A stretch of DNA of 64,000 nucleotides from Isoetes taiwanensis (lineage: Eukaryota; Streptophyta; Lycopodiopsida; Isoetales; Isoetaceae). The translations under genes were made by a program, and so were the position numbers. The DNA lies in assembly GCA_021234155.1 (NCBI GenBank), contig JAJEKV010000064.1:5208001-5272000 (forward strand), given 5' to 3'. Positions 35,646 through 45,800 of this stretch are shown here, in pieces (position 1 is the first letter of the stretch; each line of letters starts with the position of its first letter). Below the pieces are notes generated by a model. That model was not told the origin of the DNA and searched no databases. It saw nothing but the letters and a program-made list of their open reading frames with translations.

Positions 35646-36345
35646 AAACCATCAACAATCTAGAATGTTCTAGAATATTCCAGAATAAAAAAGTAAGAAT
35701 AAAAATAGGATGTTCGAGATTCAAAAATACTGCAAAGATCCAAAATAGAATGCTTTGGAATATTCCAGAATGTTCCAAATGCTTATAGCTAAGCACCTCA
35801 GTCCAAAAATACAATTTTTTTTGAAACTTTACAAAGACCCAAGATAGAATGTTCCAGAGAGTTTCACATGGTTGTGGATAAGCACTTCAATTTGAAAATA
35901 GAAAGTTTTCTTTTGACCAAGGTGCTTTCGTATGTTCTAGAAAGTTTTTAGATAATTCTAGAAAGCTATATAAAGTTCTAGAATGTTCTAGATAGTCCTA
36001 GAATATTCTAGATACTAATGGGTAAGCATCTCAATCTAAAATTAGATTTTTTTTTTGAAGGAGGTAAAAAACACAATGTTTTAGAATGTTCCAGAATGTT
36101 CTAGATGCTCATTAGGTAAGCAACTCATTCCAAAAAATGGATTTTTTTTTGAAAAGTTGCAAGCAGTCAAAATAGGATATTCTCGAATGCCCTAGAATGT
36201 TTGAGAATATTCTCAAGCCCCATGAATAAGCACCTCAAACCCATATAGAAGGTTTTAAAAGTATCTTCTAGGATTTTGACACATGCGCAAGCACCTTAGA
36301 CCTCGAGTAGCAACATGAGTAAGCATCTCAGGCCCAAAATAAGTA
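35646..36345. repeat. Degenerate minisatellite with heat-shock-element-like pentamers
   Basis: Units of roughly 90-130 bp, shortening towards the right end, begin AAGCACCTCA (or AAGCATCTCA, AAGCAACTCA), continue through a T-run, and end with clusters of TTCTAGAA/TTCCAGAA. Unit starts lie near 35791, 35880, 36016, 36117, 36225, 36288 and 36316. The alternating nTTCn/nGAAn pentamers match the formal heat-shock element layout, though TTCTAGAA is also simply the repeat core. No adjacent gene is recognised. Confidence 0.75.
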
Positions 36346-37008
36346 GTTTACACTCTAATTGCTCTATAATATTTTGAAATATGTATGAACAAGAGATTGC
36401 ACTATAGGAACATGTTAAAACTAGATACTTTATGCTCTAAGAATCCATAGATTAAGTTTTATAAGACAATAAAAAGGCCTTGCTGAAGGCTCACAAATAT
36501 CTCTCAGACTTCTAACTCAGTTGAGGCTTTGAACTGCTCGACTTTCCTTCAAGCCTCATGTCTATCTGCTTACACCATGAACACGTGGGATTAGTCATAA
36601 AGACTGTGGGGGTTTAGGAGTGCTAATAAATGGCCAAGACATCATACGCAAACATCATGCATCAAACAATACAACTATGAGAAATATCCTCATATAGAAT
36701 AACTTACTACAAAAGTGTCCCACTGTGCAAAACCCACATGTTGTCTGCGCTGTGTTTGCCCTTTTGAACAACCTATAGCATATCTGACACAAATCGCTTC
36801 TTTCCTCCATATTAGCAGATCTTCAGTTCTTTTATCAGGTGAGGACTCTGAGCAAAGCCAAATCAAGCGTTAGATACTGGATAATTTTTTTTAAGGGTTC
36901 ATAGTTTTTGGCCGGAGCCAGTACTCCTAAAGCTGACATTCTAAGGAGAATGCCATAGCCATCTTAGATCATTTTGTTCGTAATATGAACCATATGGTGA
37001 TTACGTCC
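36346..37008. other. Upstream region of the THA8-like gene
   Basis: AT-rich, no ORF or clear promoter element. It probably contains the promoter of the gene at 37246, partly displaced by the hairpin element at 37009-37166. Confidence 0.4.
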
Positions 37009-37166
37009 GGTAATTGCCATAAGTCGGGCATCCCGCCAGTAAAGTCTCCGACGGCGCCGCCAGACTCGGCAGCGCCACGAGACTCTCCGCCGCTCGTGCG
37101 CCACCTCGTCTGGCAGAGCCGCCAGAGACTTTACTGGGCGGAATGACCCTCCTCATGGCAATTACC
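37009..37166. mobile_element. GC-rich 158-bp hairpin MITE, copy 1
   Basis: Begins GGTAATTGCCAT and ends ATGGCAATTACC, with an inner stem GCCAGTAAAGTCTC pairing with GAGACTTTACTGG and a GC-rich loop of GGCGCCGCCAG type. Flank on the right, read inward, is TTATGTATTA. A sister copy of 157 bp at 44395-44551 has the same layout. It lies 79 bp before the ATG of the THA8-like gene, probably within its promoter or 5' UTR. Confidence 0.75.
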
Positions 37167-37245
37167 TAATACATAAATATTCCAAGGAAATGCCTCTTAT
37201 TTATGAGCTCATATTTAAGATAACATTCATCATGGAACAAAACTC

Positions 37246-38243
37246 ATGGAGACCACGATCTCCATCTCTAAACCTTGCGCCATATCTTGCTTCTTTCGTT
37301 GCAGCAATGGGAACGCTGCATCCATGCAAGATTCGGGATTTAGGGTGTTAAAAGAGGATTTGATTAAGAAAGCTTCAAATAGGCTAGTGTGTTATGCAAA
37401 GAAGAGCCAACCCAGAGGTCCTCTATGGCGGGGAAGGCTCTTAAGCCGAGAATCCGTGTTGGTTATTCAAGATTTGAAGAGGGCTAAGGGAAATCCTGAG
37501 AAACGTCAGCAGATAATGCAACAACAAGTATCCAGGCTTTTAAAGAAGGACCTTTTGGAGGTTCTCAATGACCTTCAGCGACAAGATGAATGCGAATTGG
37601 CTCTTGAGGTCAGTTTGATATCACCTCTGTTTGGTTGATTTAGTTATTAAGTTAAGTGATAAATTTAGCTTTTTAGTTGGACTGTGCACATATTTTTGCA
37701 AACCCTGTCTTCAAACACAGCTGCTGACTGGAAATATCCCTGCAACAGATTTTTGGTGTCGCAAGAAGGGAGATATGGTATAAACCTGATGTATATTTGT
37801 ATAGAAATTTGATGGAAACCATGGGGAAAAATAAGCTGATTCATGCAGTTGAACGCTTGTTCAAGGAGCTGCAGCAGGAGGGCATACAACCAGATATGTT
37901 GTTATATACAGAACTAATTGGGGCTTATGTCAGATCAGGAATGCATATACAGGCTTTTGAAGCATATGAAGAAATGAAAGATCTTGGTTATCAACTTGAT
38001 CAGTTAGGGTTTCGGATTTTTATTAGAGGCCTCAAGAAATCAGAAGAACAACAACTTCTAGACAAGGTGCAGGCGGATTTTTGGGAGGCATTTCCTAATA
38101 ATAAACCAGAAACTGAAGAACAGGCAGATGCTGAAGCAAATCAAAATCAGGTAAAGGCTGAAACAAACGAAAATCATGATGTTGATATTGATGCCAAAGG
38201 AGGCATACTTGGTGAAACAACTGACATTTTGATGCATTCCTGA
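37246..38243 (+). CDS. THA8-like pentatricopeptide repeat protein
   Basis: THA8 family members are small PPR proteins that bind organellar introns and support splicing, mainly in plastids. Exon 1 is 37246-37608, exon 2 is 37749-38243, and the 140-bp intron (GTCAGT...CAACAG) falls between codons. The product is 285 aa. Residues 1-50 look like a plastid transit peptide (Ser/Arg-rich, few acids). GPLWRGRLLSRESVLVIQDL (about 65-84) is the family's N-terminal signature. After it come helical PPR units: WYKPDVYLYRNLMETMGKNK, GIQPDMLLYTELIGAYVRSG and QLDQLGFRIFIRGLK. DKVQADFWEAFP also matches the family end. The C-terminal 50 residues are acidic and Gln/Asn-rich. The frame is fully open. THA8 and THA8L paralogues cannot be told apart here, so no symbol is given. 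Confidence 0.85.
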
Positions 38244-40009
38244 GTCCATGAGAGGGAAGGAGCAGCATCTACGAACTTGAGCCAGAAAGAAGAGACCTGC
38301 AATATGTCAAGACGCAGAGTCTCATCGACCCTGGCGATCATTTTTGGAAATAGAGAGAGAAGAAGTGTTTTCTTACAATAGCTAAGAAACAAGAATAGTA
38401 CACTTGGATATCCTTGGCAAGATGGCAACGTATTTCAATAGCATTCTTTAGTTCCTTGTCCAAGGAGAGGATTTAGTTTAGATTAGTGATGTTGATACAT
38501 GTATTTTATTATTGTCTGTGTTGCATGGATGCAGATAAATACAATACAATGGTTAATCTGTGGCAAGAAAAGGGAGCAATCCTTCAAGCATGGAATAGAT
38601 CAATGTGTATTTACTAACTGGATTAAACTTTTGAGCTCTGGCCCTCATATGGCTCTTACAACTAACATTCTGTTGATTATTTGTTTGCTCTATATGCAGT
38701 CCCTCAAGAATGGACATCTATCTAGGTCTTAACAACTGTAGAGAGATGGATCTCCCAAGGACTGAATTATGAATGGGAATGAAAATGTATTAGAGGTTAT
38801 ATGCCTTTATATAAGCACAAGTGTAGTATACAGTGGTCGATACTAAGTAGAGATGAAGAATCTTATACTCCCTTCATGGCGGCTATCATAGCATATATGG
38901 ACAGTCTGATCAATTTCAGACCAGCTCATGGATGATGCCGAGTTTACAGACTTAAATGAGCATGCACATAATGAAGATATTGGGGAGAACATTCCAATGT
39001 TCCTCCTTCAAGCTATTAAGGCTCTTATGACCGTTATCACTAACTCTTATTCATACATTCTGGATTTGAAAGGCATGTCACATGTGCTTCCTTATGTCTG
39101 TGTGGTTCCTTATGCTTTTTGGGTTGCCCGTAGGGGGCAATCGTTTGTGTGGTGAGTGCTTGGGAATATTTGGAAGAATATGCCGATATGTAAAGTTGGT
39201 TTGTGTAGTGAGTACTTAGGAATATTTGGAAGAATATGCTGATATGTAAAACCTGATTGGTGAACTCTATTCAATCTGGGTTTGAAAAAGCATATGAACG
39301 TTTGCAAAAGTGCGCTGACCTTCCATCTTGAGCTGCAAAGAAGAAAGCATAGCGCAGATAACCACAGATCCATACGAGAATTTTAGATTGGAGATCATGT
39401 AAGGTAAAAGTCAAGCAAGCCAAGCTAAAAAATGGTAATGAAACACACACCAAACTTTGTTAGAAATGATGGAAGAGCAGTTCGAAAGAGTTCCAGAGGT
39501 GCTTTTTACTAGAACTTATAAAAAGACAAGAATTTTCAATTTATCCAATATTTGGTAAAATAGAGGTGCTTTTTACCAGAACTTATAAAAAGACAAGAAT
39601 TTTCAATTTATCCAATATTTGGTAAAATGGAGGTACTTATCAGTGGAAGATGCAAGCAAAAATATGAGAATTTTCGATTTATCCAATATTTGGTAAAATG
39701 GAGGTACTTATCAGTGGAAGATGCAAGAAAAAATATGTTGGTATCAACTTATCTTTTTCTGGATCTGACAATATGAGAACAGGCGCCTTTTGTCAATGCC
39801 TCTTTTAAGTTTTCAAAGAATCTTTGGATTTTCTCTTGTCAATGTTTCTTCCAATCCCTAATCTTTTCATTCTTAGTGAGGTCTAAATCTTAGTGAGGTC
39901 TAAATTTGGCACTGCAAAACTTTTTGACAAATTTCTTTTAATAGCATGCTAGGTTGCGAAAACTTCTTATCTCATGCACACCACATCTCATGCACATTGT
40001 TTAGAGCTA
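38244..40009. other. Downstream region, no gene recognised; local duplications
   Basis: Two 52-bp units (GTGAGTGCTTGGGAATATTTG... and its variant) at about 39144-39250. A chain of overlapping duplications lies at 39497-39735 built on AATTTATCCAATATTTGG and GGTACTTATCAGTGGAAG. A 17-bp pair (TTAGTGAGGTCTAAAT) lies near 39874-39905. ORF 38928-39155 has no recognisable domain. Confidence 0.6.
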
Positions 40010-40520
40010 GCCATTCCAAAATGGCTTTTATTTTTGAGATGGATTTGTTGCAATCCCCTCTGCAAAACAATATGCCCAAATACTCAACTGTATTTGCTGT
40101 GAATTGGCTTGGAGGACTTTGCAAAATATTAGTGCCTTCTTAATTTTTTCAAAATTCTTCTTAAGTGATGCACATGCTCTTCCAGAGTCTTTCTACAAAT
40201 AACTATAAATAAGGATGCCATTGGTCTAAACTCTCAAACAACATTATTTATGAGCCTCATGAATGTTGTTGGCACCTTTAGCAATTTAAACGACATGATG
40301 ATGTCCATATTTGAGATCTATCTTGCAAAAGAACTTGGTGCCTTCGAGCTGGTGCATAGGATCATCCGCCCTAGGTACATATCTATTTTTTATTGTGTTC
40401 TTGTTCAGTTGACGGTAGTCCATGCACATTCTCAAGTTCCCTCTTTCTATTTCTCAAGTTTTGCCAACTCAGGCTCATCTTATAACGAGCCTTGTCGGTA
40501 GGTTTTATTTCTGGCGCACG
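40010..40520 (-). pseudogene. Ty3/gypsy reverse transcriptase relic
   Basis: On the minus strand, in shifting frames, it reads LNKNTIKNRYVPRADDPMHQ, LEGTKFFCKIDLKYGHHHV, TFMRLINN and LEEHVHHLRRILKKLRRH. These correspond in order to the fingers, palm and connection of gypsy-type RT. Every motif is in a different frame or interrupted, and the FxDD active site is no longer readable. It is older and more decayed than the copy at 17-19 kb and in the opposite orientation. Confidence 0.7.
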
Positions 40521-40789
40521 TTTATCTTATATTCAAAACTCATAAAAGGCAAAAGTTTTGCGAACTTCATCTTGAATAAAATCGTGAAACTCTTTAATGA
40601 GCTTGCCAACCACCTAGGTACTTTCTAATCACATGCTCTTCTTTTGATTGAGATTCTACATTTGCCAACTTGATTATACAGGTACTTTATCCTTTCTTAT
40701 TGTTGTATACAATTTTTCTAATGATATGCAATGCATATATGGATCAATCTCCTTACTCTTGATCATTACATATGTCCCATTAGGTGCCA

Positions 40790-40941
40790 TCAGAGTAACT
40801 GTAATGGGCCCATGGTAGACTGCTCGAGTATTCGAACCTTGAATGTGCCTGTGGGGCGTTCCCGAGACACCGGCATAAATGGGTAGAAACCCAGTTGGTT
40901 AAGGGCATGTCGGTTAGGAACGTTACAATTGGTATCAGAGC
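40790..40941 (+). mobile_element. LTR 3' end and tRNA-iMet primer-binding site
   Basis: TGGTATCAGAGC at 40930-40941 is the standard plant retrotransposon primer-binding site, complementary to the 3' end of initiator methionine tRNA. It follows a CA (40926-40927) by two bases, as at an LTR end. No gag or pol follows on this strand (41-42 kb is AT-rich and non-coding), so it is a relic or a non-autonomous LTR element. The opposite-strand RT relic nearby cannot use this site. Confidence 0.65.
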
Positions 40942-43900
40942 AGGTCTCGAGTTCGAGTCTCCATATATGCATGGGTAATTTGCAAAGACTTGGTAATCAT
41001 TGTGACTTGGTATGACATAGACATACTTTGATTTTTTTATTCATTCTAGCAATTTAAATTCTTTCATTTTTCAAAGTCTAAAATGTCAATGTGAACTTTC
41101 TGATTTGTGGAAAAAACTGATATAATTCAATTTAATCTCAGTTCCAAAACAATTTGTTACTTTCAGAAATCCTTGTGCATGCTAAATATAGATGATTATC
41201 TGAAATTACCTTTTGAAGACTTCATCCAACTCAGTTAAATGTTTTTGGATATAGAAGCATTTGAATCGAAGTCAAATTTTGGTCAATGAAAGTCAATCTG
41301 TTGTAACAGAATACTTGGCATATATTTCAGTTCTACATATTGGGTTCAGGATACTCTACATACATTTGTTGTAACAGAAGTCGACTTAACTTTGCATATA
41401 TTTGAGTTCACATAACATTTACTCGAGAAGCGATAGTACAAAGGATTGACATAACAAAGTAGAACATGATATATTAACACAACAGATTACATTAGTAGCT
41501 ATTATACAGATTACCACTATTTATTGAAGAACACAAGTGAATCTGAAAAATATGTGTATCGATAAGAAATGTGTTACAGAAAAACAGCTCAAATAAGAGC
41601 AGACTATCAATGTTGTCATCATCTGCTATTTGAAGATATGAAGAAGTGATGTAAACTACTAGATGAACAGAAATCTATTACAGAAATGCCTGGTATCCCT
41701 AAAAACTAAAAAGCCAACTAGAATCCTGCTTAACAAACTTGATTCGACTTATAAACCTATAATAAATGTATTTATAACACATTAGGAACAAGATTTAGGT
41801 GAAAATATCATGTATTAACAAGTAAGATTTTACAAGAAGACCATTTCTTACTGGTCTGATTCCTCAAGAACCTAAATCCGATTTCATTATCATATATGAC
41901 AACAAAAAGAAACATTTACAAATAAAAAGAAAAGAAGAAATCTGCTTAGTTAAGAGGAACCCAAAAGGAAGCAGGTATCCTGAAGGAAGTAGCCGAAGAA
42001 GATGTTAGGTAGGGCAGTTTTCACAAACTATAGATGGGATTTTGACCTCCCAAAGGTACCACCTCCCATAATACTTGACATGCACCAGCTCCACATGGGC
42101 TCTCTGCTGGAAAGGAGCTTGCTCAACCCATGCAACCAGTTCAAGCTCAACAAGGACATCCCCCATGGCCCAATAATAGTCGAGAATAACCCTCTGGCTT
42201 ACACTTGCATGAAAACTCCTATGCTGGAGTCCTTCGACCTCGGCTGATTCCATAGTAAGACTGCTTGAACAAAAACTTGCTACCACTGCCATAGTTGAAT
42301 CTTCGTTTGAAGAACTCGAAGAAGAAATAACGAGAAAATGGCGCCGGACCAAGATTTATGCGCCTTGCCATCTTGCAGCAGCTTGTAATCAATTGGGATG
42401 CTTAGGAATCAAGAGACAATTACGGAATTTGAAGGGTCATTGTACGATTCTTTTGGCATTAAATTCTAGACAAAGGAATATTACTTCATTTTACATTTTA
42501 ATTCCACCCCATAGATCATCTTTAAGTGTGTATTTCACTCCACCCCAAAAATTGAAAGTTCCAATCGTTGACCACTTCCAATGACGAATTTCTAAGATTA
42601 AGATAACATCCTCCTATCCTAACTAACTTGCAGAAGAATCAAAGAAATTGAAAGTAACAACATTTTACAAAATTGAGAAGTCTACCTTAGAAATTGGGAC
42701 TAGTTTGTCTGTTCTGATGCAGCAAGCTTTACAATCTCCAGTAGAGTGTCCTTTGTCATCTGGTGGATGCTTTCTGTCATTGTGGCCATTGATATCGAAA
42801 AAAACCTTCTTCACCTTGGAGTTTTGGGGACATATAATGTTGATGTGGCCATGTGGCTATCTGGCCTTGTTTCACCCTTGGTTTGGGAATTTCTTTTTGG
42901 CTATAATCAACAAGTTTCATGTTGGATTATGCGAGCCTATCAGCTACATATTTCTCCTTCATTCCTACCAAAAGTACCAAGAAAAGTGACTATTTTTTAG
43001 TAGGAAAGTTTCATTCCCACAAGGTAGTTTACAAGACTTTCTAGGAATTTTCGGAACCAAGGTTCCCTAAAAACACATAGAATTAAATAGCTGGTTGAAC
43101 GGTTTGACATTAATGTGGAAAGTGACATGCAAGACCTATTCATTTTCAAAAACTTTATAGATGAAGGTCTCTGGTCTGAGTTCTTTTATACTAAGAAACG
43201 TGCTTGACTAGGCCTGTAAAAAAGAGTGCCTACTTTGTCGTCCACCATCGTGTTTACAGCATGGCTATATGTGTGGTATATTCTGGTCCTGCCATGTGAT
43301 TTAAGAGGGGGTTAATGATTTCCTTCAGCAGGTTGTGCATTCGAGGCCGGTAGGGTGAGTGGTCAGTGTGGACCCCAAACTTGGAGGGAAGCATTGGCAC
43401 TGGGGTCGAGTAATTTTAATTTAGCTCTAGTACTTTTATTGTGGATTAGGGGGTTCCCGGAAGATGGGATCCCTCATAGGCGTGATGTCAAAGGATAGGA
43501 TCTGACCTCATTGCGTAGTAATTGCACAAAACTTCTAACCTTTATAGGAGTGTTAAAATTTGAAGGCTTTCATGCCCTTTTTTTGCTATTTTGCCCATCA
43601 AAACGGACAGGAAAAAAGTTTGCTTTGCAAATGGAAGGGCATCAAATAGTTAAATGCTGCGCCATAGAAGAAAAGGCAAGAAAAAGTCAAGAAAAATATT
43701 TACGCATCATTTAAAAGGCTAAAAATAGATTTGCCTGTCATTTTTTCCTAGTCTATCCGTTAATATATTTTATATAATACTGTTTATACCTGCATCTCTA
43801 CATATAAAATTATACATAAAAATATTTAGCAAGGTCCATGGTTTGAATGCTTCTTGTATTTTGTATGCACGGATTTTTTGTGCGGGGAAAATTGGGAAAC

Positions 43901-44394
43901 ACCTGTGCGACCTATGCCGAATCAATTTATATTGCTGAGGCTTTCGAATCTTTTGATCAAAACCCCTTCGATTGCAGTCGAATTCAACAATTAAGGATTG
44001 GTATGTAGCAAAATATAGGAGAACAATGCCGCTCGTTAGTTGATCTATTTATGTATGCTTTTTTTGAGTTATAATGCAAGTAATACAAATGTGTATTTGC
44101 TCTACATTTTTTTATTAAAATACTGAATTCTGTTATTTTAATTTTTTTGGTGGCATTGGTAAGGGTGGAATTTGAGAACTTTCTGATATGCTAAAAGCTT
44201 AAAACTATTTTGCTTGTCTTTGGAAAATCGTCAAATTTTAACATTGAGGGAAAATCAAGAGCAAACTTTTAGTGGGATTTTCTCCCCTACGTGGAATCGG
44301 ATGGGATCATTTCCTGGGTGGGTGGGCGGGTCCTACGATCTAAGAACAGTCCTGATTGATCAAAAGCCGATTTGCTCCGAGAGATTATGTAATA
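40942..44394. other. AT-rich region, no supported gene
   Basis: The only sizeable ORF is 42005-42352 on the minus strand (115 aa, MAVVASFCSSSLTMESAEVE, then WVEQAPFQQRAHVELVHVKY); I recognise no family. An ORF pair at 42648-43000 (GTYNVDVAMWLSGLVSP) is also unassigned. The rest has no coding character. Confidence 0.4.
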
Positions 44395-44551
44395 GGTAAA
44401 GGCCGTTGAGGCCATTTTTTTGGCGGAAAAGGCCTGGCGGGGGTGAGGCGAGCTGGCGGGCCATGAGCGACGGAGCTGCGAGCGGCGCCGCCAGCGAGCC
44501 TCGCCGCCGCCAGGCCTTTTCGCCAGAATAATAGCCTCAACGGCCTTTACC
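44395..44551. mobile_element. GC-rich 157-bp hairpin MITE, copy 2
   Basis: Begins GGTAAAGGCCGTTGAGGC and ends GCCTCAACGGCCTTTACC; the inner stem AAAAGGCCTGGCGG pairs with CCGCCAGGCCTTTT. The outer context TTATGTAATA on the left resembles the TTATGTATTA flank of the copy at 37.0-37.2 kb, and TTACATAA follows on the right. Same length and stem plan as copy 1 with diverged sequence. Confidence 0.75.
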
Positions 44552-44554
44552 TTA

Positions 44555-45698
44555 CATAAAGGTAAAGGGGGCCACATTTTGGCCAGCTGGATGCCACGTT
44601 AGCAAAATATATAAAGTTTTTTTTTTCTTTCCTCCTTTCTTCCGGCGATGCTTCCGTTGCCATAGCCATCCACAGAGCTATGGCGATATGTCTTTTGGCA
44701 TGGGCGCTTGCTTTTTTCGTGTTGCCATAGCATTCCTGCATGGTTTAGCAGTTGCCATATACGATTTTTTTGCGGATCGCCAAAAGTATCTTTCTCTTGT
44801 GGATTTTTTCATTTTGGACGTCGCCATAGCTGGTTTTCACAGGTTTTCAGAGGTTTCAGAGTTTTCCTTGGAGTTTCTCTGTTAATCTCTTACTAACAGA
44901 GTCCTGAGATCCCTCTCTAACTGCTTTCTCGTAGATTTGGAAGGATCTTTTCTAAAGATTTGATAAGGTAACATCATAACCATGCCTTTCTTTGGATTAT
45001 TTACCATGTTTACGTCTCTAACACATTCTTTGTGTATTTAGGTGCCTACATTTACCTGGATATGCTGTGGATGCATGGCCTGAGGCTGCCAAAGCTTTTT
45101 CGTGTGCTATTATCAAGAATAACACTGTTACTACTTCAGGTGGTTTCTCGTTTATGGCTCCAGTTGCTAATTGCATGTTTATAACATGTGTGGATGGTCG
45201 TTCTGTTGGGGAAGCTCTGGAATCATGGAAGAAAAAGACATGATCAGTTCTTGTCTTCGATTTTCAGTTGATCAATTCTGTCCTTTTTTTTTTTGAATCA
45301 GTAGAACTTTCTAAATCAGTACGGTGTTATTGTTTTTGATCAGTGTAATCCCGAATTTCTATAATATGTTGAAGAAAGGATGATCAAGCATCCTGGATCA
45401 ATGGCGTGGATCTGCCAGCAGGGCAATCCACATGAATCGACACATACCTTTTCAGTTTTGTTCATATATATATGTGAGCCACGGCTGGGGCTTTTCCAGC
45501 CAGATCAATCCATTCCCTCCATTTCTGTAATTTAACATAATACAGTCGATTGAATTTCTGTCCCATTTCTATGTTACGCAATAATAAAAATCAAGTGATC
45601 AACGGACCCGAAATCAACTCACCATACCATAAGAAGAAGAATTAGATTACTGGATATAAAATGAGCTCAACCGAAATGTGGCCCCCTTTACCTTTATG
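44555..45698. mobile_element. 1.14-kb element with perfect 25-bp terminal inverted repeats
   Basis: 44555-44579 (CATAAAGGTAAAGGGGGCCA...) is repeated exactly, inverted, at 45674-45698. The left end abuts the hairpin MITE, whose outer bases it partly shares. Inside is a coding-like exon (45042-45243). No transposase is present, so a non-autonomous DNA element carrying host sequence is possible. Target duplication was not resolved. Confidence 0.55.
45042..45243 (+). CDS. Terminal exon of unknown origin inside the inverted-repeat element
   Basis: An acceptor (TATTTAG) at 45035-45041 opens a 66-codon frame: LPGYAVDAWPEAAKAFSCAI, then SGGFSFMAPVANCMFITCVD and EALESWKKKT before TGA. The composition and splice site suggest a real exon. 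I do not recognise the protein. No in-frame upstream exon could be tied to it. Confidence 0.35.
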
Positions 45699-45800
45699 AA
45701 TGGACGGCCAACAGCTGATGATGCTGGAGGCCGTGGACTGTGTGGATGACAACGTCAATCTTGCTGGTTTGACAAAGTCATCAGAAGGGGCAAGGCATAG

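Noticed and set aside
40010-40941. Treating the minus-strand gypsy RT relic and the plus-strand primer-binding site as one element
   Set aside because: The binding site is on the opposite strand and cannot prime that element; they are separate insertions or the region has been rearranged.
42005-42352. 115-codon minus-strand ORF as a gene
   Set aside because: No domain, no splice evidence, and the plus strand also has an 81-codon ORF over the same bases; left as unassigned.
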